NCBI RefSeq assembly: GCF_025263265.1
Contig: NZ_CP079869.1
Location: 4,836,001 to 4,900,000 of the forward strand
Direction: 5' to 3'
Length of the DNA: 64,000 nucleotides
DNA from: Mycobacterium sp. SMC-4
GTDB lineage: Bacteria; Actinomycetota; Actinomycetes; Mycobacteriales; Mycobacteriaceae
Under the pieces are notes generated by a model. It saw nothing but the letters and a program-made list of their open reading frames with translations. It searched no databases and had not been told where the DNA came from. Positions 34,755 to 45,560 of this stretch are shown here, one piece after another. Within the stretch, counting starts at the first letter, position 1; each line of letters starts with the position of its first letter. The position numbers and the translations under genes are program-made.

Positions 34755-35705
34755 ATGCCGACGACTGTGCGCCGTCCCAATCCCGACGACCTACTGGTGC
34801 TGCTGGCGGTGGGGCGCACCGGTCGCTACACGACGGCGGCCGATGAACTGGGCCTGAACCACACCACGGTCAGCCGTCGGATCGCCGCCCTGGAACGCGC
34901 CATGGGTGGACGGGTACTGGCACGCGTCGGCGCCGGCTGGGAACTCACCGACCTGGGCAGGGAAGCACTGACCGCCGCCGAAGCGGTCGAGAGCGCGGTG
35001 CGCTCGCTGGCCACCGACGCCGGCGGGCAGCGAGCTCTGGAGGGCGTTGTCCGCATCTCGGCCACCGACGGGTTCTCGGCCTACATCGCTGCACCGGCCG
35101 CGGCGACGGTGCAGCGCGAGCACCCCAAAGTCGCAGTGGAAATCGTGGCCGCCACCCGGCGTGCCACCCAGCAGCGCTCGGGGATGGACGTCGAAGTGGT
35201 GGTCGGTGAACCGAAGGTGCATCGGGCCAAGGCGTTACGGCTCGGCGACTACTGTCTGGGGCTGTACGGTTCGCGCGACTACCTGGCCGAACACGGCCAA
35301 CCGGACAGTGTGACCGACCTGCATCGTTTTCCGCTGGTGTACTTCATCGACTCGATGCTGCAGGTCGACGATCTTGACCTGGCGGCCAGCTTCGCTCCAT
35401 CGATGCGGGAATCGGTCACGTCGACCAACGTGTTCGTCCACGTCGAGGCCACGCGCGCCTCGGCCGGGCTCGGCTTGCTGCCATGCTTCATGGCCGACCG
35501 GCACGTCGACCTCGTGCGCGTGTTGGGCGAACAGGTGTCCATCCGGCTGGCCTACTGGCTGGTGACCCGGCCGGAGACGCTGCGCCGCCCCGAGGTAGCC
35601 GCCGTCGTCGACGCGATCCAAGCTCGCGTGCACGCGCAGAGCGACGCGCTGCTGGGCGTGGCTGATCAACTGTCCACAGGACTTATCCACAGTGTGGATG
35701 AATGA
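34755..35705 (+). CDS. LysR-family transcriptional regulator
   Basis: A 316-aa LysR regulator. The N-terminal helix-turn-helix is plain (DDLLVLLAVGRTGRYTTAADELGLNHTTVSRRIAALE), followed by a substrate-binding domain that is divergent. Transcribed away from the MFS/3-hydroxybutyrate dehydrogenase/acetoacetate ligase operon with 109 bp between them, it is the probable regulator of that operon. The inducer is unknown; 3-hydroxybutyrate or acetoacetate would be natural guesses. It converges on hsaB with an 18-bp gap. Confidence 0.87.
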   Translation: MPTTVRRPNPDDLLVLLAVGRTGRYTTAADELGLNHTTVSRRIAALERAMGGRVLARVGAGWELTDLGREALTAAEAVESAVRSLATDAGGQRALEGVVRISATDGFSAYIAAPAAATVQREHPKVAVEIVAATRRATQQRSGMDVEVVVGEPKVHRAKALRLGDYCLGLYGSRDYLAEHGQPDSVTDLHRFPLVYFIDSMLQVDDLDLAASFAPSMRESVTSTNVFVHVEATRASAGLGLLPCFMADRHVDLVRVLGEQVSIRLAYWLVTRPETLRRPEVAAVVDAIQARVHAQSDALLGVADQLSTGLIHSVDE

Positions 35706-35723
35706 CAACGATGTGATTCGGTG

Positions 35724-36290
35724 TCAGAGCCAGGTGTCCTCGCTGGCAACGGTGAGGAAAGCTTCCAGGTCGTTGCGCCAATCGGCCGGGGTGTTCTTGT
35801 CCGGCGCGATGCCGGTGTACTGACCCTGATAGAACAGCAGCGGCCGGGGCTTGCTCTCGGGCACCTCCGACAGCGAGTGCACCGCACCGAACACCACGAA
35901 ATGGTCCCCACCGTCGTGGACCGAGGCCACCGTGCAGTCGAGGTGCGCCAAGTTGCCGTCGATGACCGGTGAACCCAGGTCCGACAGCGTCCAGCCGATG
36001 CCGGCGAACTTGTCTGGATCGCGGGACCCGAATCGCGCCGAGACGTGCTGCTGGTTCTCGTGCAGGATGTTGACGCAGAATCGGCCGCTGGCCTCGATCG
36101 CCAGCCAGGATCGGGACACCTTGGTCGGACAGAACAGCACCAGCGGCGGATCCAGTGACAGCGCCGCAAAGGACTGGCAGGCAAAGCCCACCGGGGCGTC
36201 CTCGTGGACGGTGGTGATCACCGTGATGCCGGTGCAGAACTGGCCCAACACATTGCGGAATGTGCGCGGATCGATCGGCGAGTTGCCCAC
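35724..36290 (-). CDS. hsaB: HsaB, flavin reductase of the 3-HSA monooxygenase
   Basis: Supplies reduced FMN to HsaA for hydroxylation of 3-HSA (the cholesterol ring-A phenol) to the catechol DHSA. The 188-aa protein is a flavin-reductase-like beta barrel with FRNVLGQFCTGITVITT, FACQSFAALSLDPPLVLFCP, GRFCVNIL and GGDHFVVFGAV. GTG 36290, five bases after the hsaC stop, fits the known protein's start; a short in-frame extension to 36332 overlaps hsaC. It is last in hsaA-hsaD-hsaC-hsaB; in M. tuberculosis nat follows here. Confidence 0.94.
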   Translation of the reverse strand: MGNSPIDPRTFRNVLGQFCTGITVITTVHEDAPVGFACQSFAALSLDPPLVLFCPTKVSRSWLAIEASGRFCVNILHENQQHVSARFGSRDPDKFAGIGWTLSDLGSPVIDGNLAHLDCTVASVHDGGDHFVVFGAVHSLSEVPESKPRPLLFYQGQYTGIAPDKNTPADWRNDLEAFLTVASEDTWL

Positions 36291-36295
36291 GAGCG

Positions 36296-39269
<2,974 letters not shown>

Positions 39270-39311
39270 TGGTGTGCCTCCCGAGGCGTGCGAAGTAACC
39301 TGCAATGAGAT

Positions 39312-39325
39312 TAGAACACGTTACG
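39312..39325. promoter_or_regulatory. KstR operator, hsaA-proximal (one mismatch)
   Basis: TAGAACACGTTACG matches the KstR consensus TnnAACnnGTTnnA except for the last position (G instead of A). It lies 43 bp upstream of hsaA, in the hsaA/kshB divergent gap. Confidence 0.75.
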
Positions 39326-39379
39326 ATTTGTGTCGAGTAGCGGCCGCCTGCAGCAGCTGGACCTGCGGACATGCATTTC

Positions 39380-39393
39380 TGTAACCTGTTCTA
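39380..39393. promoter_or_regulatory. KstR operator, kshB-proximal (perfect)
   Basis: TGTAACCTGTTCTA fits TnnAACnnGTTnnA at all fixed positions and is 38 bp upstream of the kshB start. With the site at 39312-39325 it gives each divergent promoter its own KstR site. Confidence 0.9.
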
Positions 39394-39431
39394 GTTATGA
39401 TGTACCGCAGCGCGAAGAGAGGGCTCATCTT

Positions 39432-40502
39432 GTGACGGACGTAGCCGCCGACGAGCCATTGGGCAGTCACGTTCTGGAGTTGGAGATCTCCCGGGTCGTC
39501 GACGAGACACCCGACGCCCGCTCGCTGGTGTTCACATCGCCGGACAGCGCCCCGGTGGCACCGGAGAAGCTGCGCTACTCACCCGGTCAGTTCCTGACGC
39601 TGCGCATCCCCAGCGACCGGACCGGGTCGGTGGCGCGCTGTTACTCGCTGTGCAGTTCGCCGTTCACCGACGATCCGCTGACCGTCACCGTCAAACGCAC
39701 CGCCGACGGGTATGCGTCGAACTGGTTGTGCGACAACGCTCATGCCGGAATGCGGATGCATGTCCTCGCCCCCTCCGGCACGTTCGTGCCCAAGAGCCTC
39801 GACACCGATTTCCTGCTGCTGGCGGCGGGCAGTGGCATCACGCCGATGATGGCGATCCTGAAGTCGGCGCTGTCGCAGGGCTCCGGCAAGGTGATGCTGA
39901 TCTACGCCAACCGTGACCAGGATTCGGTGATCTTCGCCGCGACGCTGCGCGAGCTGGCGTCTAACTACCCCGATCGGTTGAGCATCGTGCACTGGCTCGA
40001 GTCGGTGCAGGGGCTGCCCACGATGTCCGGCCTGAGCGAGCTGGTCGCGTCCTACAGCGCACGAGAGGCGTTCATCTGCGGGCCCGGTCCATTCATGGCT
40101 GCCGCCGAGGAGGCGCTGAAGAATTCCGGGGCGGCACCCGAGCGCATCCATATCGAGGTATTCAAGTCGCTGGAGTCCGACCCGTTTGCTCGCGTGGCGC
40201 TCGAACCGGATGACAGCGACGAAGGCCCGGCCACCGCTTCGGTGACGCTGGACGGGCAGACCCACGAGGTGACCTGGCCGCGGCGGGCCAAGCTGCTCGA
40301 CGTCTTGCTCGACAAGGGACTCGACGCACCCTTCTCCTGCCGCGAAGGGCATTGCGGCGCGTGCGCGGTGCTGAAGAAGGCCGGCGATGTCGAGATGGAG
40401 ATCAATGATGTGCTCGAACAGCAGGACCTCGACGAAGGCCTGATCCTGGCCTGCCAGGCGCTGCCACGCTCCGATTCGGTCGAAGTCACCTACGACGAGT
40501 AA
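39432..40502 (+). CDS. kshB: KshB, reductase of 3-ketosteroid 9-alpha-hydroxylase
   Basis: Transfers electrons from NADH through FAD and a plant-type [2Fe-2S] centre to the oxygenase KshA, which opens ring B. The 356-aa protein has the FAD motif RCYSLCSSP, the NAD-binding LLAAGSGITPMMAIL, CGPGPFMAAAEEAL, and C-terminal cluster ligands CREGHCGAC with the fourth Cys in LACQALP. GTG 39432 follows GAGAGGG. KshA itself is not in the window, as expected since it is unlinked in M. tuberculosis. Confidence 0.95.
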   Translation: MTDVAADEPLGSHVLELEISRVVDETPDARSLVFTSPDSAPVAPEKLRYSPGQFLTLRIPSDRTGSVARCYSLCSSPFTDDPLTVTVKRTADGYASNWLCDNAHAGMRMHVLAPSGTFVPKSLDTDFLLLAAGSGITPMMAILKSALSQGSGKVMLIYANRDQDSVIFAATLRELASNYPDRLSIVHWLESVQGLPTMSGLSELVASYSAREAFICGPGPFMAAAEEALKNSGAAPERIHIEVFKSLESDPFARVALEPDDSDEGPATASVTLDGQTHEVTWPRRAKLLDVLLDKGLDAPFSCREGHCGACAVLKKAGDVEMEINDVLEQQDLDEGLILACQALPRSDSVEVTYDE

Positions 40503-40517
40503 CGAAGGACTAGCTTC

Positions 40518-41099
40518 TTGACGATGAACCGGCTCGCAGCGGCAGGCGCCACAGCGCTGATGGCGATGGCGCTCAGCAATCCCGCGACGGCGGTCGCGGC
40601 CTCGAACTCGGCGGTCACATCGATACCCGTGGACGGCTCCACGCAGATCGAGATGCACGTCAACGCCAATTGCGTGCCGGCCGAGAACAAGTGTTACTTC
40701 GACACCACGGCCAACCTGCTCACCCCGACCGGTCCCACCGGATTCCCGCAGGACACCTGGGCACGGCAGACGATCACGCTGCGCAGCAACGAGCGCGACG
40801 TGTGGCAGGAAGCCTGGTACAGCGCTCCGGCCGGGGTTCCGCGAGAACTCAAGGGCGCCAACCATAACAACGTGCTGTCCAAGATGTTCAAAGCGCTCAA
40901 CAATGTCGAGATCTCGGTGACGTACTTCGGCGGTGGACCCATCGAGCGGTTCCGCGTGGACGGCGACTCGATGCCAACCGAGTGGCGCACCGGGCTGCCC
41001 GCGACCGGAGCAGACTTCCTGGCCTGCTCGCAGATCCAGGTGGTCTACGGCGGGGTGAACCTGACCACCCCGACGGCCTGCGCGCAGACGCGCTTCTAG
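40518..41099 (+). CDS. Secreted protein of unknown function (Rv3572-like position)
   Basis: A 193-aa protein with an N-terminal signal peptide (MTMNRLAAAGATALMAMALS, cleavage near AVAA) and a mature domain without a recognised family; it contains four cysteines that could form disulfides (CVPAENKCYF, LACSQI, TACAQ). TTG 40518 has GAAGGA 8 bp upstream; ATG 40524 is an alternative. It lies between kshB and fadE34 as Rv3572 does in M. tuberculosis, 15 bp after kshB, so it is probably expressed with the steroid genes. It overlaps fadE34 by 4 bp tail to tail. Confidence 0.8.
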   Translation: MTMNRLAAAGATALMAMALSNPATAVAASNSAVTSIPVDGSTQIEMHVNANCVPAENKCYFDTTANLLTPTGPTGFPQDTWARQTITLRSNERDVWQEAWYSAPAGVPRELKGANHNNVLSKMFKALNNVEISVTYFGGGPIERFRVDGDSMPTEWRTGLPATGADFLACSQIQVVYGGVNLTTPTACAQTRF

Positions 41100-43219
41100 C
41101 GCGGTAGGCCCAGCAACCGCTCGCCGGCCATCGTCAACAGGATCTGTTCGGTGCCACCGGCAATCGTCAGGCAGCGGGTGTTGAGGAAATCGTGCACCTG
41201 CCGGTCGACCACAGCACCGGCGCCGTCGGCGAGCTCCATCCGGAACTCGGCCAGCCCCTGGCGGTAACGCACCCCGATCAGCTTGCGGGCACTGGCCTGC
41301 GCGCCGGGATCCTGACCTTCCAGAGCCAGTTGCGCGATGCGCTGGTCCAACAGTGAACCGACCTGAGCCGTCACGATCAGCAGGCCGAGCTGATCCTGTT
41401 GTGCCGCGTCGATTCCGCGCTCGGCGACGACGCGCAGCAACTCTTCCATCGGATTGCCCAGCGCAGTGCCGTTGGCCATCGCGACCCGCTCGTTGGCCAG
41501 TGTGGTGCGCGCCAGCCGCCACCCATCGTTGACCTGCCCGACGACCATCTCGTCGGGCACGAACACCTCGTCGAAGAACACCTCGTTGAACAACTCGTCG
41601 CCGGTGATCTCACGCAGCGGCCGGATCACGATGCCCGGTGAGCGCATGTCGACCAGGAAGTAGGTGATGCCCGTGTGTTTCGCAGCGTCCGGGTCCGTTC
41701 TGGCCAAGCACACACCCCAGTGCGCCTGTTGGGCTGCCGACGTCCAGACCTTCTGGCCGGTGAGCTTCCAGCCGGCTTCGGCGCGAACAGCCTTGGTACG
41801 CAACGCGGCCAGGTCCGAACCCGCGCCGGGTTCGCTGAACAATTGACACCATGTCAGTTCGCCGCGCAGGGTTGCCGGCACGAACCTCTCGATCTGCTCG
41901 GGGCTGCCGTGCTCGAGGATCGTGGGCACCGCCCACCACCCGATCACCAGGTCTGGGCGGGTGATGTCGGCCGCAGCCAACTCCTGGTCGATCAGCAGCT
42001 GCTCGGCAGGTCCGGCGGCCCGGCCGTACGGACGCGGCCAGTGCGGCGCCAGCAGACCTGTCTCGGCCAACACGATCTGGCGATCCTCGTCGGACGCAGC
42101 CACCACCTCGGCGACCGCCGCGGTGATCTCCGGGCGAAGGTCGGCCACCGATTCCAGATCGATGCGCAATTCCCGGCGCACGCCCTGCTGCGTCAGCTCC
42201 ACCACGCGGCGCAGCCACCGCGACCGTCCGCCGAGAAACTGGGCGATCCCATAGGCCCGCCGCAGGTACAGGTGCGCGTCATGCTCCCAGGTGATGCCGA
42301 TGCCGCCGAGCACCTGGATGCAGTCTTTGGCGTTGGCCTTGGCGGCTTCGATACCCACCGACGCGGCCAGAGCCGCGGCGATCGACAGCTGACCGGCGTC
42401 CTCGGAGCCGGCGGCCTCGGCCGCGTCGGCCGCGGCCACCGAGGCCTGCTCGGCGCGCAGCAGCATCTCCGCACACATGTGCTTGACGGCCTGAAAGCTG
42501 CCGATCGGCTTGCCGAACTGTTCGCGCACCTTGGCGTAGTCGGTCGCGGTCTGCAGCAACCACCGGGCCAGCCCGGCCGCCTCGGCCGCCATCAGCGTCG
42601 CCGCCAGATCGACGATGCGCTGTGCGGGCACGTCGAGCTGCACTGCCACGGCGCCGTCGAAAGTCACCCGGGCCAGCGGCCGGGAGAAGTCTGTCGCGGT
42701 CAGCGGCTCGACGGTCACGCCGTCGGCGCGGGCATCCACCAGCAACCACCGCTCGCCGGCCGGAACCAGCAGCACAGCCGCCGCGTCGGCGCCGAGCACG
42801 TACGGCGCGGTTCCCGACACGCGGCCGTCGGCGCAATCCAGCGCGGCCGTCAGCGTCATCCCGGCCGTGCGCTCCCCCGCAACCAGTGCCGCCAGCAACT
42901 CCGGGTCGGCCGAACCGAGTACCAAGGTGGCCAATGCCGTGGTGGCCACCGGCCCGGGCACCAGCGCCGCGGCCGCCTCGTCGACCATCGCGCACAGGTC
43001 CCCGATCGAGCCGTCCGCCCCGCCGAGCTCCTCGGGCAACGCGACACCGAAGAGCCCTAGTTCGGCCAGCCCCCGATAGGGACCCCGCCAGGCGTCGGAG
43101 TCGCCCTGTTCGACCTCACGAGCGGCCTCGATTCCACCGGAACCGGCTGCCCAGGTGCGGACCAGTTCTCGGGCCGCGGCCTGCTCGTCGGTGATGCTCG
43201 CCGCAGAAGATACCGACAC
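41096..43219 (-). CDS. fadE34: FadE34 (ChsE3), two-domain steroid side-chain acyl-CoA dehydrogenase
   Basis: A 707-aa fusion of two acyl-CoA dehydrogenase modules, the known architecture of FadE34, which acts on the C5 side-chain CoA thioester of cholesterol. The N-terminal half carries YAKVREQFGKPIGSFQAVKH and QVLGGIGITWEHDAHLYLRR; the C-terminal half carries LFSEPGAGSDLAALR, GQKVWTSAAQQAHWG and IAGGTEQILLTMAGERLLGLPR. GTG 43219 follows TAGGAG. It diverges from kstR with a perfect KstR operator 41 bp upstream of its start, as in M. tuberculosis (Rv3573c/Rv3574). Confidence 0.94.
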   Translation of the reverse strand: MSVSSAASITDEQAAARELVRTWAAGSGGIEAAREVEQGDSDAWRGPYRGLAELGLFGVALPEELGGADGSIGDLCAMVDEAAAALVPGPVATTALATLVLGSADPELLAALVAGERTAGMTLTAALDCADGRVSGTAPYVLGADAAAVLLVPAGERWLLVDARADGVTVEPLTATDFSRPLARVTFDGAVAVQLDVPAQRIVDLAATLMAAEAAGLARWLLQTATDYAKVREQFGKPIGSFQAVKHMCAEMLLRAEQASVAAADAAEAAGSEDAGQLSIAAALAASVGIEAAKANAKDCIQVLGGIGITWEHDAHLYLRRAYGIAQFLGGRSRWLRRVVELTQQGVRRELRIDLESVADLRPEITAAVAEVVAASDEDRQIVLAETGLLAPHWPRPYGRAAGPAEQLLIDQELAAADITRPDLVIGWWAVPTILEHGSPEQIERFVPATLRGELTWCQLFSEPGAGSDLAALRTKAVRAEAGWKLTGQKVWTSAAQQAHWGVCLARTDPDAAKHTGITYFLVDMRSPGIVIRPLREITGDELFNEVFFDEVFVPDEMVVGQVNDGWRLARTTLANERVAMANGTALGNPMEELLRVVAERGIDAAQQDQLGLLIVTAQVGSLLDQRIAQLALEGQDPGAQASARKLIGVRYRQGLAEFRMELADGAGAVVDRQVHDFLNTRCLTIAGGTEQILLTMAGERLLGLPR

Positions 43220-43260
43220 CGTGACTCCTAGCGTTTGGGGGAGAAGGCAGTGCTTCTCAC

Positions 43261-43274
43261 TAGAACGTGTTCTA
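43261..43274. promoter_or_regulatory. KstR operator between fadE34 and kstR
   Basis: TAGAACGTGTTCTA is a perfect match to TnnAACnnGTTnnA with nearly full dyad symmetry beyond the consensus. It can repress fadE34 and autoregulate kstR. Confidence 0.93.
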
Positions 43275-43419
43275 ATAGTGCCAGCGCTCGACCGTCAAGT
43301 CGACCGCCATCACAGCAGCGCACGCGCAGGAGACGCCCATCACGTCGAGTGGGAAATCCGAGGCGGGCATGCGTATCGTTTTCGGACGGGAACGCATCAC
43401 GTGAGGAGCCGCAGGTCGC

Positions 43420-44118
43420 ATGTCGGGGACGTCTGAGTCAGCGAAGGTCTCGCCACCGCGCGCAGTCGGCGGTTCCGAGTCCGACTCGCGGCCCCGTCAG
43501 GTGATGAACGTGGCGGTGCTGACCGAATCCGAGCTGGGCTCAGAAGCTCAGCGTGAGCGCCGCAAGCGCATCCTGGACGCGACGCTGGCGATCGCGTCGA
43601 AGGGTGGCTACGAGGCCGTTCAGATGCGGGCGGTGGCAGAACGAGCCGACGTCGCCGTCGGCACGCTGTACCGCTACTTCCCGTCCAAAGTCCACCTGCT
43701 GGTTTCGGCGCTGGGCCGCGAGTTCGAACGTATCGACGCCAAGACCGACCGGTCCGCGTTCCCGGCCGGCGCCACCGCCTATCAACGACTCAACATCATG
43801 GTCGGCAAGCTCAACCGCGCGATGCAACGCAACCCGCTGCTGACCGAGGCGATGACGCGGGCGTTCGTGTTCGCCGACGCCTCGGCCGCCGGCGAAGTCG
43901 ACCATGTCGGCAAGCTGATGGATTCGATGTTCGCCCGCGCGATGAGCGACGGCGATCCGACCGAGGACCAGTACCACATCGCGCGCGTCATCTCCGATGT
44001 CTGGCTGAGCAACCTGCTGGCCTGGCTGACCCGGCGGGCGTCGGCCACCGATGTGGCCAAGCGCCTCGACCTGGCCGTCCGACTGCTCATCGGAGACGGC
44101 GAGCACCCTAAGATCTGA
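43420..44118 (+). CDS. kstR: TetR-family repressor KstR
   Basis: Master repressor of cholesterol side-chain and ring A/B genes, released by 3-oxo-cholestenoyl-CoA-type ligands. The DNA-binding part is RRKRILDATLAIASKGGYEAVQMRAVA and VGTLYRYFPSKVHLL; the region LNRAMQRNPLLTEAMTRAFVFADASAA is highly characteristic of KstR. ATG 43420 gives 232 aa; ATG 43504 (MNVAVLTESELG) would give the shorter form corresponding to the M. tuberculosis annotation. Three bases separate it from otsB. Confidence 0.96.
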   Translation: MSGTSESAKVSPPRAVGGSESDSRPRQVMNVAVLTESELGSEAQRERRKRILDATLAIASKGGYEAVQMRAVAERADVAVGTLYRYFPSKVHLLVSALGREFERIDAKTDRSAFPAGATAYQRLNIMVGKLNRAMQRNPLLTEAMTRAFVFADASAAGEVDHVGKLMDSMFARAMSDGDPTEDQYHIARVISDVWLSNLLAWLTRRASATDVAKRLDLAVRLLIGDGEHPKI

Positions 44119-44121
44119 CAG

Positions 44122-44877
44122 GTGAGCGTCCTGCCGGCTGAGCTGACCACCGTCCTGGATGCCGCGGCCCGGGCTCCGCGCCTGCTGGTGGTCTCCGACT
44201 TCGACGGCACCCTGGCACCGATCGTCAACAACCCTTCGGATGCGCGGTTGTTGCCCGCCGCGGCGCACGCACTGACCGGCCTGGCCGAACTCGCCGACAC
44301 CGCAACCGCATTGATCTCCGGGCGCGCCCTGGCCGACCTGCGTGTGCTCTCGGGATTGCCGGCCACGGTGCACCTGGTCGGCAGCCATGGTGCCGAGTTC
44401 AACTCCGGTTTCACCCACCAGATCGACACCGAACTGCTGGACACGATCATCGACACCCTGCGGGCCATCGCGTCGGACAAGCCCGGCGTGACCGTGGAGA
44501 CCAAGCCGGCCAGCGTGGCCCTGCACGTGCGCAACGCCAGCGACGCCGACGGCCGGGCCGCCCTGGAAGCGGCGTGGGCGGCCGCGGAGCACTGGGACGC
44601 GCACGCCACCACCGGCAAGGCGGTGCTGGAATTCGCAGTGATCAGTACCGACAAGGGTGAAGCACTCGACATCCTGCGCGCCGAGCACCAGGCCTCCACG
44701 GTGGTGTTCTTCGGCGACGACGTGACCGACGAGAAGGCGTTCCGGCGGATGCGCGGCGACGATGTCGGGGTGAAGGTGGGCCATGGCGACAGCCTGGCCC
44801 GGTACCGCGTCGAGGCCCCCGACAACGTCGCCGCAGCGTTGGTCCGGCTGCTCGACGCCCGACGCGCTTTTGCCTGA
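44122..44877 (+). CDS. otsB: Trehalose-6-phosphate phosphatase (OtsB-type HAD)
   Basis: HAD-superfamily phosphatase producing trehalose from trehalose 6-phosphate. The 251-aa protein has motif I DFDGTLAPI with the nucleophilic Asp, ISGRALADL, GSHGAEF, VLEFAVISTDKGEAL and motif IV FFGDDVTDEKAF. Length and the STDKG/DDVTDE features suit OtsB. Directly downstream of kstR with a 3-bp gap, it may be co-transcribed with the cholesterol repressor. A second OtsB elsewhere in the genome cannot be excluded. Confidence 0.87.
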   Translation: MSVLPAELTTVLDAAARAPRLLVVSDFDGTLAPIVNNPSDARLLPAAAHALTGLAELADTATALISGRALADLRVLSGLPATVHLVGSHGAEFNSGFTHQIDTELLDTIIDTLRAIASDKPGVTVETKPASVALHVRNASDADGRAALEAAWAAAEHWDAHATTGKAVLEFAVISTDKGEALDILRAEHQASTVVFFGDDVTDEKAFRRMRGDDVGVKVGHGDSLARYRVEAPDNVAAALVRLLDARRAFA

Positions 44878-44925
44878 TTGCCAACGAATGTTGCGGCCGT
44901 ACCGAAAACAGCTGACGCTGAGTGC

Positions 44926-45549
44926 ATGACGCAATCACCGGGCAGTGATCTGGGCACTGAGTGGGACGAACGCTACAGCGCGTGGGCGGCCGACATACCC
45001 GATGTTCGGCCCAGTGCCGTACTGATCGACGTTGCTGGCCGGCTGGGCCCGGGCCGCGCACTCGATATCGGTTGCGGCATCGGCGCCGAGGCGGTCTGGC
45101 TGGCCGAGAACGGTTGGGAAGTTGTCGGACTGGATGTTTCGCAAGTGGCACTGGATCGGGCCGAGGCACGGGCACGAGATGCCGGCGTCGAGGTGAGCTG
45201 GGTGTGTGCCCCGTTGGAAGATCTCGAGCTTCCCGACATCGGTTTCGACCTGGTCAGCGCGCACTATCCCGCGCTGTTGCATGCGCCGGATGATCGCGCC
45301 GCACAGGCGCTGCTGGCAGCCGTGTCACCGGGCGGCACATTGCTGGTCGTGCACCACGCCGACGTCGACGTGGAGAAGGCCAAGTCCTACGGGTTCGACC
45401 CGGCCGACTACCTCAGCCACGAGGACGTTGTCGCGATGTTGGGAGCCGACTGGGACGTCGAGGTAGCACGCCGACGTCTGCGCGACGTTCCGGCCGGCAT
45501 CGAGGGGCAGCACACCCACGACGACGTGATCGTGGCCCGGCGCCGCTGA
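44926..45549 (+). CDS. Class I SAM-dependent methyltransferase
   Basis: A 207-aa methyltransferase-fold protein with SAM motif I ALDIGCGIGAEAVWLAENGW, the acidic end of strand 2 VVGLDVS, and FDLVSAHYPALL as motif II. The build resembles small TehB/UbiE-like methyltransferases; the substrate cannot be told. ATG 44926 is chosen because upstream codons have no homology features. It converges on the LacI gene with an 11-bp gap. Confidence 0.82.
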   Translation: MTQSPGSDLGTEWDERYSAWAADIPDVRPSAVLIDVAGRLGPGRALDIGCGIGAEAVWLAENGWEVVGLDVSQVALDRAEARARDAGVEVSWVCAPLEDLELPDIGFDLVSAHYPALLHAPDDRAAQALLAAVSPGGTLLVVHHADVDVEKAKSYGFDPADYLSHEDVVAMLGADWDVEVARRRLRDVPAGIEGQHTHDDVIVARRR

Positions 45550-45560
45550 TAGGACGGGCC

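Noticed and set aside
22260..35705. Calling the xylose/ketone-body block a recent genomic island
   Set aside because: No integrase, transposase, tRNA, direct repeats or obvious composition shift could be seen; the block may be ancestral to fast-growing mycobacteria.
39579..41522. Long 647-codon open frame on the minus strand opposite kshB and the secreted protein gene
   Set aside because: It spans three genes with strong protein evidence, has low-complexity Arg/Gly/His-rich sequence and no motif; it is a GC-rich shadow frame.
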